Assembly (NCBI GenBank): GCA_014896355.1
Contig: JADBKO010000025.1
Location: 1 to 42,342, forward strand
From: Bacillota bacterium
Lineage (GTDB): Bacteria; Bacillota; UBA5301; Bu52
Reading direction: 5' to 3'
DNA length: 42,342 nucleotides
Below the pieces are notes generated by a model. The model saw only the letters and a list, made by a program, of their open reading frames with translations, was not told the origin of the DNA and did not search any database. Position numbers and translations under genes: made by a program. Each line of letters opens with the position of its first letter. Position 1 is the stretch's first letter. Shown piece after piece: positions 5,705 to 13,979 of the stretch.

Positions 5705-7867
5705 TCAGGAGAGGACGTCCGGGCGGCGGGAAGCCCGGGTGATGCGCAGGCGCCACTGCCCGGCCTGCCATTCAAGAAAGGTGATATCGGTCCGGGCCAG
5801 GGCCCGGAGGATGCGCTCAATCTCTCGGCTCCCGATGCGCGCAGGGCCGGTGCTGTGGCTCTTTCCGGGCCTGGCGCTTTCGCCCCTGTCCCCGGAGGCG
5901 GCTGCGGCGGTTTTGGCAGCGCCGGGAACAGAGATACGGAACCTGGCCAGCTCTGCCTCGCGTTCCCGCAGAGCCGCCACGGCTTGTTCCGGCGCCACCG
6001 CCTGCCAGCGTACGGCGGCGCCGGGGGCCAATTGCGCCAGCACGGGCAGGTCCGCCGCGATGACGGTGGCGATTTTCGTATATCCGCCCGTGGTCTGCCG
6101 GTCCGCCAGCATCACAATGGGCTGGCCGTCTCCCGCCACCTGGGTGGATCCTGCCGGAACCGCATCGGAGATCACATCCGCCCCGCGCCGGTGTTGGAGG
6201 CGGGGCCCCTGCAGGCGGCATCCCATGCGGTCGCTTGCGGGGGTGATCGTATAGGTGCCGTCCAGAAAGCGGCGGATGCTCTCCGCCGTGAATAGGTGGG
6301 CTTGCGGCCCCAGGACGACCCGAATGGGGGTCGCGGCTTCGCCGCCAGGCGGCACCCCGGCCCCGCTGAAGGAGGGCACCCCGGCCAGGCCGGGGCGGGG
6401 CGCCAAGGTCTCACGGGCGGGCGGCGCCGGAGCTTCCCGGCAGGGGCCACACGCGCCAGCCGAGCGGGACGCCGCCGGCCGGGAAGGAGGCGGCGGGGTC
6501 TGGCGGGCAGCAGGCGGCGGGGCCTGAATGGGCAGCAAGTCTCCTTTTTTCAGGGCCCGGCCTGCCAGCCCGCCCAATCCGGCGCGCAGATAGGTGGAGC
6601 GGCTTCCCAGCACCGGCGGCACGCCGATTCCCCCACGCACGGCCAGGTAGGCCCGCACGCCCTCTCGGGGCTTGCCGAACCGGAGCATGCTGCCGCGGCG
6701 GACGGCCACGGCCCGGTACGGCGGCAAGGGCGTGCCGTCCAGTGTGGCACCCAGATCGGCGCCAGCCAGAGCGATGACGGCAGGAGCGAGAAAACGCAGC
6801 CTGGGCCCGATCCAGGTGATCTCCAGACCCGCGGCGTCTTCTGGATTGCCGGCCAGCAGATTGGCAGCCCGCAGGGCAAAGGGATCCAGCGCTCCGCCGG
6901 GCGGGATGCCATAGCGCTGCCAGCCCGGCCGGCCCAGATCCTGCACAGTGGTCAGCATCCCCGGCGCCTCCACCAGGATGGCCGGGCCGCCGTCCCTCAC
7001 TGGGGCGCCCGGGCCGTGGCCCGCGTGAACCGGGCCCCCGTTCCGGGGCGGTGGGCCGGTCGAGTCCGCTGGGCTTTGCTCTTCCGGGACGGGGCTGAGC
7101 CGGGCGAATTCCTGGACCGTCACGCGTTGGAAGCGAATCTCGTCCCCCGGAGCCAGCAAAGCCGGGGGATTTCGGCGGGGATCCCACAGCCGCACAGGGG
7201 TCCGTCCGATGATCCGCCAGCCGCCGGGGCTCTGCAGGGAGTACAGGCCGGTCTGGTGTCCGGCAATGCCGACGGACCCTGCCGGAACCGCCGCACGGGG
7301 TGTGGGCAGCCGCGGGCAGGCAATCTGCGGCGGAAGCCCGCCCAGATAGGCAAAACCTGGCATGAATCCCAGCATGTACACCCGGTAGCGGGCGGAGGCG
7401 TGAAGCCGGATGACTTCTTCCGCCGCCAAGCCGGCAGAGCGGGACACGTCCGCCAGGTCCGGTCCGTACTCTCCGCCGTAGCATACGGGGATCGTGACCA
7501 CGCGGCCGGCGGGTGGGGGGCCTCCCGGCACGGAGGCCGCGACCTGCCGCAGCCACGCCCTTATGGCCGCAGGCCGGGCAGCCAGGGGATCGAAATACAC
7601 CGTTACAGACCGGTAGGCAGGCACCCACTCCTGCACCCCGGCGGGCAGGCGCCCCAGCGTCTGGTGGCGCTGCAGGGCAACGTCCAGACGCCGGACCTGC
7701 CCGTACGTGCGCGGTCCGATGCCGCCCGGGTATTCCACCACCAGCGCACCTTCCCCGGCCACCTGCACCCGGATGCCGGTGCGCCGCGCGTGATCTGCGC
7801 GGTCTGCGCGGGCTGCGCAACCCGGCCGGCTGCCGCGGTGAACCCGGCGCCGTCGGATCATTTTCAT
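5705..7867 (-). CDS. pxpBC: Fused 5-oxoprolinase subunits PxpB-PxpC
   Basis: This 720-residue protein joins two normally separate subunits. About residues 30-255 are PxpB (KipI-like): YMLGFMPGFAYLGGLPPQ, VPAGSVGIAGHQTGLYS and a PGGWRIIGRTP turn. After a Pro/Gly linker, about residues 298-690 are PxpC (KipA-like, biotin-dependent carboxyltransferase fold): TTVQDLGRPGWQRYGIPPGG, then GAVRGGIGV-like residues and GDGQPIVMLADRQTTGGYTK. With PxpA, these subunits open 5-oxoproline to glutamate using ATP; no pxpA lies nearby. A low-complexity Pro/Ala/Arg stretch of about 70 residues interrupts the PxpC half. The ATG overlaps the stop of the upstream S9 peptidase by 4 bp (ATGA), so the two are translationally coupled. 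That suggests salvage of pyroglutamate released from peptides. Confidence 0.88.
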   Translation of the reverse strand: MKMIRRRRVHRGSRPGCAARADRADHARRTGIRVQVAGEGALVVEYPGGIGPRTYGQVRRLDVALQRHQTLGRLPAGVQEWVPAYRSVTVYFDPLAARPAAIRAWLRQVAASVPGGPPPAGRVVTIPVCYGGEYGPDLADVSRSAGLAAEEVIRLHASARYRVYMLGFMPGFAYLGGLPPQIACPRLPTPRAAVPAGSVGIAGHQTGLYSLQSPGGWRIIGRTPVRLWDPRRNPPALLAPGDEIRFQRVTVQEFARLSPVPEEQSPADSTGPPPRNGGPVHAGHGPGAPVRDGGPAILVEAPGMLTTVQDLGRPGWQRYGIPPGGALDPFALRAANLLAGNPEDAAGLEITWIGPRLRFLAPAVIALAGADLGATLDGTPLPPYRAVAVRRGSMLRFGKPREGVRAYLAVRGGIGVPPVLGSRSTYLRAGLGGLAGRALKKGDLLPIQAPPPAARQTPPPPSRPAASRSAGACGPCREAPAPPARETLAPRPGLAGVPSFSGAGVPPGGEAATPIRVVLGPQAHLFTAESIRRFLDGTYTITPASDRMGCRLQGPRLQHRRGADVISDAVPAGSTQVAGDGQPIVMLADRQTTGGYTKIATVIAADLPVLAQLAPGAAVRWQAVAPEQAVAALREREAELARFRISVPGAAKTAAAASGDRGESARPGKSHSTGPARIGSREIERILRALARTDITFLEWQAGQWRLRITRASRRPDVLS

Positions 7868-10335
7868 TGGCCCTTCCCAGCCTGCTGCGCCGGGTGGCCC
7901 ACAACCAGGTGGCGCTCAAACCAGGTCCGGATTTCCCGCAGCCGGTGGACGCGGTGCCAGGGGCGGCCGTGGCGGGAAAGGTCGTGGTTCTCTCCAGGAT
8001 AGCGGACCATCCGGGCTTCCACCCGCCGCACCTTCAAGGCGGCGTAGAGCTGTTCCGCCTGCTCGATGGGGCAGCGAAAATCCTCTTCGCTGTGCAGGAT
8101 CAGGGTGGGGGTAACGATGTGATCCGCGTAGGCGATGGGAGACTGGCGGGCATAGGCCTCCGGGTTCTGCCAGGGCGTGCCGCCGAAGACCTCGTCCCAC
8201 AAAGGCCCGCCATCGCTGGTGCCGAAGAAGCTGGACAGATTGTTCAGCGCCCGCATGGACACGGCAGCCTGGAAGCGGTCTGTGTGGCCGATGATCCAGC
8301 TGGTCATGAAACCGCCGTAGCTGCCGCCGGCCACACCCAGCCGGGACGGGTCGATCCAAGGGAAACGGTCCAGAGCGGCGTCCACGCAGGCCATGATGTC
8401 GGCATAATCGTGCTCGCCCCAGTGGCCGCGGATGTCCGTCGTAAAGCTCTGGCCGTACCCCTGGCTTCCACGGGGATTACAGAACAGGACGCCCATGCCT
8501 GCGGAGGCCAGCACCTGGAACTCAAAGAAGAACTGGCTGGCATACATCATCTGCGGCCCGCCGTGGATCTCCAACACCGTGGGGAACCGGCCGGCGCAAA
8601 GCCCGTCGGCGGAAGCACCGGCAGAGCCGGAGGCGCCGCTCGCCGCTCCGCCCGTCTCGCCCGCAACGTCTCCGCCGCTGGCGCCCACCGGCAGGATGGC
8701 CCAGCCATCCAGCTCCGGCCCGCCCTGCGCCCGGAAGCGGAAACGCCGGGGAAGGCTGACCGTCCTCTCGGAGAGCAACTCCCGGTTGGCGGCGGTGATC
8801 TGTGTCAGGCGGAGGCCGCCAGGCTGGGTGGGATCGCTGAGGGGATCCACGCCGGCAGGGTCAGATGCTTCCGCCGCCTCCAGCTGCGCCACGTAGATGT
8901 TCCCCGGATCCGCCGGGGTGGCCACGCCCAGGGCCAGGCGCCCCGTTTTCGGCTCCAGACTGAAGGCGTAGACTACGATGTCGCCGGAGGTGAGTCGCCT
9001 GACGTGGCCCTCTGTGGCGGATATGGCATAGAGGTGGGTGGTACCCCGGTCGCTGGCCAGGGCGAAAAGGGAACGGCCGTCTGCAGACCAGGCCAAAGCC
9101 TGGCCTTCGCCGCTGAAGCGCATGTCGCCGATGGTGCTGTCGCCGAAGGAGCGGTCAAAGCCAGCGGTCAGCGAGCGGGGCGCAGGCCGGTTCTTGAGGG
9201 CATCGTCGCGGTCTGCATCCACCAGATAGACCTGGACGTTGGTATACCAGCCCACCTGGCGGTCATGACCGAGATAGGCAATCTGCCGCCCGTCGGGCGA
9301 GAAGCGGGGATAGGCGGCAAACCCTCTGGAATCCGTGACTTTGCGCGGGGCGGGCCGCGGGTTCTCCCCGGATTCCGCGCTGCGGCCCTCCTGGGCCCCC
9401 GCTGCTTCAGCGCCCGTCCCGCTCGCTGCAGCCGCAGGCTTCGGCGGAACCGCGAAGACCCAGATGTCCACAAACCGCTGGTAGTCCGGGTCGCCGTCCC
9501 TGCAGGCCACCACAGCCAGAGAGCGGCCGTCCGGTGCCCAGGCTGGCTGGCTATGGTCGTATTCGCCCCAGGTGACTTGCATGGGCCGCGGCAGCTGCGG
9601 GCGGGCCGGGTTCTGCCGGTGGGCGGCCAGGGCGGCGTCCACGTCGACCACGAAGACCTGGTTGCGCCGGTCCTCAAAATACCCCCGGCCGTTTTCCCGG
9701 TATTGCAGGCGCGTGATCTCGCGGACATCGGCGTTGTGGCGGTTCCACAACCTCTCGAGTTCGTCAGGCTCCCGGGGGTCGTCGCCCTGCTGGCCGGCCT
9801 GCGCCTGGCCTCCCGCGTCCACGCCTCCCGCGTTTGAGCCGCCTTCGCGCGGGCCGCCCGCGCCTGGGCTGCCCTGACCCTGGCGCGCGTCCTCCGGGCC
9901 GCCTTCGTCCAGAAACTGCGGCAGGTCCCGGCGCACGGCGCTGACGAAGGCGATCTGCCGGCCATCGGGAGACCAGGCAAATTCCTGCACGCCGCCGCGG
10001 ATGTTGGTGATGCGCAGGGCTTCACCGCCCCCGGTGGGCAGAACGTAGATCTGCGGGCCCAAAGGATCGATGCGCCGCCCCTGGCTGTCCACAGGCTGGT
10101 CCTCCGGGGGTTTCCCCTTCTCGGCCTCCCGGTCGGAGATGAAAGCCAGGTAGCGCCCATCCGGCGACCAGCGGGGCGAGCCGTCCCGCTTGGGCCCCGA
10201 CGTATATGGAACACCCTCTGCAGCTGGCTGCGGGTCGGCGCCGGCCAGATCCGCCGCGGCCGGGAAGCGGGCCGCATGAATGCGGGCGCTGTAGCGGTTT
10301 TCCCTGGGATCCAGCGTGGTGCGGACGAAAGCCAC
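7864..10335 (-). CDS. S9-family prolyl-oligopeptidase-like peptidase, 5'-truncated
   Basis: This serine peptidase has an N-terminal beta-propeller (repeats such as GSPRWSPDGRYLAFIS, EFAWSPDGRQIAFVS and YPRFSPDGRQIAYLG) and a C-terminal alpha/beta-hydrolase. The catalytic triad is readable: Ser in AGGSYGGFMTS (codon 8320-8322), Asp in HSEEDFRCPI (8080-8082) and His in GENHDLSRHG (7984-7986). It resembles acylaminoacyl- and dipeptidyl-peptidases. Family members start about 20 residues before the first propeller strand (QVAFVRTTLDPRENRY). Here sequence beyond that point is antisense to a decayed histidine kinase, so the original start is gone. GTG at 10333-10335, preceded by GGGAGGT, is the best remaining start (823 residues), but this is uncertain. 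There is no signal peptide. A low-complexity Gly/Ala insert lies near 9790-9900. The gene is coupled to pxpBC by a 4-bp overlap. Confidence 0.8.
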   Translation of the reverse strand: MAFVRTTLDPRENRYSARIHAARFPAAADLAGADPQPAAEGVPYTSGPKRDGSPRWSPDGRYLAFISDREAEKGKPPEDQPVDSQGRRIDPLGPQIYVLPTGGGEALRITNIRGGVQEFAWSPDGRQIAFVSAVRRDLPQFLDEGGPEDARQGQGSPGAGGPREGGSNAGGVDAGGQAQAGQQGDDPREPDELERLWNRHNADVREITRLQYRENGRGYFEDRRNQVFVVDVDAALAAHRQNPARPQLPRPMQVTWGEYDHSQPAWAPDGRSLAVVACRDGDPDYQRFVDIWVFAVPPKPAAAASGTGAEAAGAQEGRSAESGENPRPAPRKVTDSRGFAAYPRFSPDGRQIAYLGHDRQVGWYTNVQVYLVDADRDDALKNRPAPRSLTAGFDRSFGDSTIGDMRFSGEGQALAWSADGRSLFALASDRGTTHLYAISATEGHVRRLTSGDIVVYAFSLEPKTGRLALGVATPADPGNIYVAQLEAAEASDPAGVDPLSDPTQPGGLRLTQITAANRELLSERTVSLPRRFRFRAQGGPELDGWAILPVGASGGDVAGETGGAASGASGSAGASADGLCAGRFPTVLEIHGGPQMMYASQFFFEFQVLASAGMGVLFCNPRGSQGYGQSFTTDIRGHWGEHDYADIMACVDAALDRFPWIDPSRLGVAGGSYGGFMTSWIIGHTDRFQAAVSMRALNNLSSFFGTSDGGPLWDEVFGGTPWQNPEAYARQSPIAYADHIVTPTLILHSEEDFRCPIEQAEQLYAALKVRRVEARMVRYPGENHDLSRHGRPWHRVHRLREIRTWFERHLVVGHPAQQAGKGQ

Positions 10336-10384
10336 CTGCGTGCCACCTCCCTGCTTCAACCTGGAGCTGACCAGCAGGGCGCTT

Positions 10385-10925
10385 CCGCACTGCAGCGACG
10401 ACCAGGGCGGGAGCCAGGTGATCCAGGCGCGGAAACGCCTGCGGGAGGCCGCGAGCTGGTGGAGCAGACGCTGGACGAGGTGCGGAGAGCTGACCATGGA
10501 CCTCCGCCCGACCGTGCTGGACGGCCTGGGGCTGGTGCCGGCCCTCCGCTGGTACGCCCCGCCAAGCTGGATCCGGCCGGCGTCCGGGTGGAGCTGGACG
10601 TGACCGGCTTCGATCACCGGCTGCCGGACGAGATGGGAGACCGTCATCTTTCGCGTCGCCCGGAGGCGATCACCAATCTCCTGCACGCACGCCCAGCGCG
10701 TCTCAAGTGGGCTACACGAGAGCCGATCTTCTCTATCTTCGGATACAGGACGACGGGGCGCGGCTTCTCGCCGGAACGAGATCCTCGCCCAGCGAACGGA
10801 GCATCGGTCTGGCCGGCATGCGGAACAGGCCGCCCACGGAGGGACGGCTCGAGATCCACTCCCGCCCGGGTCGGGAACACAGTCTTGCTGAACACAGCCT
10901 CAGAAGGGAGGTTCTGGAGGGAAAA
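10385..10925 (+). pseudogene. Remnant of a NarL-system histidine kinase
   Basis: Pieces of a HisKA_3/HATPase kinase appear in order but in changing frames. They are QARKRLREAA (10420s), ELVEQTLDEVRR, LTMDLRPTVLDGLGLVPALRWY (about 10490-10555), GVRVELDVTGFDHRLPDE (10580s), EAITNLLHA (10660s), LYLRIQDDGA (about 10725-10760), SIGLAGMRNR and GRLEIHSRPGRE (about 10800-10880). At least four frame changes separate them. The sensor part and the phospho-accepting histidine segment are missing. The gene stops just before an intact response regulator, as sensor genes of this type usually do, so this was its partner. The 5' truncation coincides with the loss of the peptidase 5' end on the other strand. 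Confidence 0.85.
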
Positions 10926-10926
10926 T

Positions 10927-11601
10927 ATGAGCGAGCCGATCACGGTCGTGATTGTGGACGACCATCCACTGGTGCGCCAAGGCGTGCGCGATTTCTTAGA
11001 AACTCAGCCGGATCTGCAAGTAGTGGGGGAAGCGGCATCGGGTGAGCAAGCGGTGCAGTTGGCCGGACATCTGGTTCCCGACGTGGTGCTGATGGATTTG
11101 GTGCTGCCCGGCGGAATCGACGGCGTGGAGGCCACCCGCCGCGCGAAGCAGGTGAGCCCGCGCACGCAAGTGGTGGTACTGACCTCGTACCACGAAGACG
11201 AGCACATCTTCCCCGCCATCCGCGCCGGTGCCCTTTCGTACGTCTTGAAAGATGTGGGCCCCCAGGAGCTGGCGGATGTGGTGCGCAGGGCTGCCCGGGG
11301 CGAAGCAGTTTTGCATCCCCACGTGGCCGCCCGGCTGGTCCAGGAGCTACAAGGGGCAGGGGCGCGCTCCCAAACGCCCAACCCTTTCTCCGAGCTCAGT
11401 GACCGCGAATTGGAGGTTCTGCGCTTGATCGCGGAAGGTTTTTCCAACGTGGAGATCGCTGAGAAACTGGTGCTGAGTGCAAAGACGGTGAAAGGTCATG
11501 TCAGCAACATTCTCAGCAAGTTGCAATTACAGGATCGCACTCAGGCCGCTGTATACGCCTGGCGGACGGGCCTGATTCGGAGGCAGGAACCGCCGGTGTA
11601 G
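10927..11601 (+). CDS. NarL/LiaR-type response regulator
   Basis: This 224-residue transcription factor has a receiver domain (residues 4-120) with acidic pocket D11/D12, phospho-acceptor D57 in VLMDLVLPG, switch T86 and K108 in YVLKD. The LuxR-type helix-turn-helix follows at about 155-217 (LSDRELEVLRLIAEGFSN, then AKTVKGHVSNILSKL). All residues needed for phosphorylation and DNA binding are present. ATG 10927 follows GGAGGG (10915-10920) by 6 nt. Its cognate kinase immediately upstream is a pseudogene, so it is now an orphan that may be phosphorylated by another kinase or a small phosphodonor. Its targets are not evident here. Confidence 0.9.
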   Translation: MSEPITVVIVDDHPLVRQGVRDFLETQPDLQVVGEAASGEQAVQLAGHLVPDVVLMDLVLPGGIDGVEATRRAKQVSPRTQVVVLTSYHEDEHIFPAIRAGALSYVLKDVGPQELADVVRRAARGEAVLHPHVAARLVQELQGAGARSQTPNPFSELSDRELEVLRLIAEGFSNVEIAEKLVLSAKTVKGHVSNILSKLQLQDRTQAAVYAWRTGLIRRQEPPV

Positions 11602-11677
11602 CTGAAGCCGTCTTATTATGAAGCTGTCCCGGCGGTCGTCGGTCCATGAACCGGCAGCCCCCGCGTTTTTCCTGTGG

Positions 11678-11706
11678 TTGCATAACAATTCGTTCTGGCG
11701 TATAAT
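11678..11706 (+). promoter_or_regulatory. Promoter of the arg operon
   Basis: TTGCAT (11678-11683), a 17-nt spacer and a perfect TATAAT (11701-11706) lie upstream of the arg genes. The start would be near 11713, leaving a leader of about 135 nt before argC. Both hexamers are overlapped by ARG-box-like sequences. Confidence 0.8.
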
Positions 11707-11712
11707 TATGCA
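11679..11712. promoter_or_regulatory. Two ARG-box-like operators
   Basis: TGCATAACAATTCG (11679-11692) and, on the other strand, TGCATAATTATACG (11699-11712) are related 14-mers. Each resembles the known ArgR/AhrC box core TGAATWWWWATTCA. Their centres are 20 bp apart, about two helical turns, close to the spacing used by ArgR hexamers. They cover the -35 and -10 of the arg promoter. Repression by ArgR with arginine is the expected function but is inferred. Confidence 0.65.
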
Positions 11713-11773
11713 CATATCGGGCGCAGCCGACGCGGCGGCTTGGTCGGGGAGGTCCATCAGTTGCAGGAGGCCT

Positions 11774-11851
11774 GTGATCATTCATCCACGAGCCGGGAAG
11801 GGCACGCAGAAGGGCATGCATCCGCGGCAGCCTCTGCCGGCCGGCGCGTGA
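11774..11851 (+). CDS. Possible 25-codon leader frame overlapping argC
   Basis: A GTG at 11774 follows AGGAGG (11765-11770) with a short 3-nt gap, and opens a frame of 25 codons ending in TGA at 11849-11851. That stop overlaps the probable argC start as GTGA. argC itself has no good ribosome site, so this frame could deliver ribosomes by coupling. The peptide (VIIHPRAGKGTQKGMHPRQP...) has only two arginines, so attenuation by arginine starvation is not obvious. It may be chance. Confidence 0.4.
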   Translation: MIIHPRAGKGTQKGMHPRQPLPAGA

Positions 11852-12975
11852 GGGTGGCGGTTTTCGGGGCCAGCGGTTACACTGGCGCGGAGCTGGTGCG
11901 GTGGCTGCTGCGGCATCCAAACGTACAGATTGCCGCAGCCACCAGCCGCCAGGAAGCGGGAAAGAGGCTGGAGGACGTATTTCCGGGGCTGCGCGGGCAG
12001 ACGGACCTGGCCTTTTCCGATCCCGACGCCGCCTTGACGGAGCTGGCCAGCCCCGGCGCCTTGGATTTCGCCTTCCTGGCCCTGCCCGCCGGCGCCTCTT
12101 TTGCCTATGCCCCGCGCCTTTTGGACGCCGGGGTCCGGGTTATCGACCTGGGCGCGGATTTCCGCTTGCGGGATCCGGACGCCTACCGCCGTTGGTACGG
12201 GCTGCCCCACGGGGCGCCGCACCTCCTGACGGAGGCGGTCTACGGCCTGGCGGACCTGCACGGCGCCCAGATCGCCGGCGCCCGCCTGGTGGCGAATCCG
12301 GGCTGTTACCCCACCGCTGTGGCTTTGGCCCTGGCACCTCTTTTGCGCCGTGGCCTGGCCCACGTGGGCGCAGGCGACGATGCGGGCGAACCGGTGATCA
12401 TTCATGCTCTGTCCGGCGTTTCCGGCGCCGGCGCCTCGCCTCGGCCGGAGTACCAGTTCGCCCTGCTGCAAGGCAACTTTTGGCCGTACAAGGTCGGCAG
12501 CCACCGCCATACGCCGGAGATGGAACAGGAATTGTCTGCGCTGGCCGGAGGGTCCGCACAGGTGAAGGTGCTGTTCGTGCCCAATCTGGTGCCCGCGGTC
12601 CGCGGAATCCTGGCCACCTGCTACGTGCGCCCCGCCCCGGCGCCAGGCCCCGCCAGGAGGCCTGCGGCTGCCGGGATTCCGCCGGATGCCCCGTTGGACA
12701 CCCAGGTGCTGCTGGCTCTTTACGCGGAGTTTTACGGGGGCCATCCCGCCATTCAGGTGCTGCCAGAGCCAGCCCTGCCGCAGGCCAAGGCCGTGGCCGG
12801 CACGCCCAACTGCCATCTGGCGGTGCGCTTTGACCCCCATTCCGGCTATATCGTGGCCATGGCGGCCCTGGACAATCTGGCCAAGGGCGCGGCCACCCAG
12901 GCCATTCAGAATATGAACCTGATGGCGGGATTCCCGCCCCTCACAGGTTTGGAGGCGACGGCCCAATGGCCCTGA
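11848..12975 (+). CDS. argC: N-acetyl-gamma-glutamyl-phosphate reductase
   Basis: This enzyme performs the third step of arginine synthesis, the NADPH-dependent reduction of N-acetylglutamyl phosphate to the semialdehyde. Residues 1-16 (VRVAVFGASGYTGAEL) are the NADP-binding turn. The catalytic cysteine is C153 in VANPGCYPTAVALAL. A later conserved segment is SHRHTPEMEQEL. The protein has 375 residues against about 345 usual, mostly because of a Pro/Ala-rich insert (residues 265-285, ARPAPAPGPARR-like) and a loop near 175-185. GTG 11848 is preferred, since it starts exactly at the Rossmann strand and overlaps the stop of a short leader frame. An in-frame TTG at 11740 or 11761 would add an unrelated, Ser/His/Ala-rich stretch. 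It is the first gene of argC-argB-argD. Confidence 0.92.
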   Translation: MRVAVFGASGYTGAELVRWLLRHPNVQIAAATSRQEAGKRLEDVFPGLRGQTDLAFSDPDAALTELASPGALDFAFLALPAGASFAYAPRLLDAGVRVIDLGADFRLRDPDAYRRWYGLPHGAPHLLTEAVYGLADLHGAQIAGARLVANPGCYPTAVALALAPLLRRGLAHVGAGDDAGEPVIIHALSGVSGAGASPRPEYQFALLQGNFWPYKVGSHRHTPEMEQELSALAGGSAQVKVLFVPNLVPAVRGILATCYVRPAPAPGPARRPAAAGIPPDAPLDTQVLLALYAEFYGGHPAIQVLPEPALPQAKAVAGTPNCHLAVRFDPHSGYIVAMAALDNLAKGAATQAIQNMNLMAGFPPLTGLEATAQWP

Positions 12976-13979
12976 CCCCGGAGTTGCACCGTGCACCGCG
13001 GCCACAGCTGGCTCAGCTGGTGCGCAAGGCGGAGGTCCTCGTCGAGGCCCTTCCGTATCTGCGCCGTTTCCAGGGCAGCACCGTGGTGATCAAATATGGC
13101 GGCCACGCCATGCTCAGCGAGGAGCTGCGTCGCAGCGTGGCCCAGGACGTGGTGCTTCTGAAATTCGTCGGCCTGAACCCCATCGTGGTGCATGGCGGCG
13201 GGCCGGAGATCACCGCCCTCATGCGCCGCGTGGGCAAAGAGGCCCGGTTCGTCCGGGGCTTGCGCCAGACCGATGCGGAGACCATGGAGCTGGCCCAGAT
13301 GGTCCTGGTGGGGAAGATCAACAAAGACGTGGTTTCCCTTCTGAACCAGGCCGGCGGCCAGGCCGTGGGCCTTAGCGGCATCGATGGCTGCCTGCTGCGG
13401 GCCCGGCGCCGGCAGCCCCCGGAGCTGGGCTTCGTGGGGGACGTGACGGGGGTGCGCACGGACCTGCTGCGCAGCCTTTGCCAGAGCGGGTTTATTCCCG
13501 TGGTGGCGCCGGTGGGGGTGGGCGAAGCAGGCGAGAGCTACAACATCAACGCCGACGCTGCGGCAGGTGCCGTGGCTGCGGCTCTGCCGGCTCAAAAGCT
13601 CATCGTCCTGACGGACGTGGAAGGGATTTATGCCCAGCCGGGGGACCCGCAATCGCTGCTGGCCACCCTGACGCCGCGCCAGGCTACGGAGCTTCTGGCC
13701 AGCGGCGCTGTGGAAGGCGGGATGGTCCCCAAGATCGAGGCCTGCCTGACTGCAGTGGCCGGCGGCGTGCCGCGCGCCCATATCGTGGACGGCCGCATGA
13801 TGCACGCGCTTCTCTTGGAGATTTTCACGGACCAGGGCATCGGCACCATGATCGCCGCCGATGCGGAGCCACAGGCCGGCGGCGTCCCGGACCAGGTGCA
13901 CCGGGCGGCCGCGGGCGGCCTGGCGGGGGCGGGCGGGGCGTCCGCTTGGACGCCCGCTGCGGAGGTGAGGCGGGGATGA
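12966..13979 (+). CDS. argB: Acetylglutamate kinase
   Basis: This enzyme phosphorylates N-acetylglutamate, the second step of arginine synthesis. VVIKYGGHAM (Lys and the Gly-rich loop) and PIVVHGGGPEI are the amino-acid-kinase nucleotide and substrate loops. NINADAAAGAVAAAL and KLIVLTDVEGIY follow, then GGMVPKIEACL. The N-terminal helix LAQLVRKAEVLVEALPYLRRFQG is the kind found in arginine-inhibited hexameric kinases, so feedback inhibition is likely. The Gly/Ala-rich tail after IAADAEP is about 35 residues longer than usual. The gene overlaps argC by 10 bp and argD by 4 bp. Confidence 0.94.
   Translation: MALTPELHRAPRPQLAQLVRKAEVLVEALPYLRRFQGSTVVIKYGGHAMLSEELRRSVAQDVVLLKFVGLNPIVVHGGGPEITALMRRVGKEARFVRGLRQTDAETMELAQMVLVGKINKDVVSLLNQAGGQAVGLSGIDGCLLRARRRQPPELGFVGDVTGVRTDLLRSLCQSGFIPVVAPVGVGEAGESYNINADAAAGAVAAALPAQKLIVLTDVEGIYAQPGDPQSLLATLTPRQATELLASGAVEGGMVPKIEACLTAVAGGVPRAHIVDGRMMHALLLEIFTDQGIGTMIAADAEPQAGGVPDQVHRAAAGGLAGAGGASAWTPAAEVRRG

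Noticed and set aside
6296-8002. A 568-codon plus-strand frame opposite pxpBC
   Set aside because: Composition is Arg/Gly/Gln-rich without any recognisable motif, while the minus-strand frame has clear PxpB and PxpC signatures.
10336-10686. The 5' extension of the S9 peptidase frame
   Set aside because: This part is antisense to histidine kinase pieces and has no similarity to peptidase N-termini, so it is not native coding sequence.
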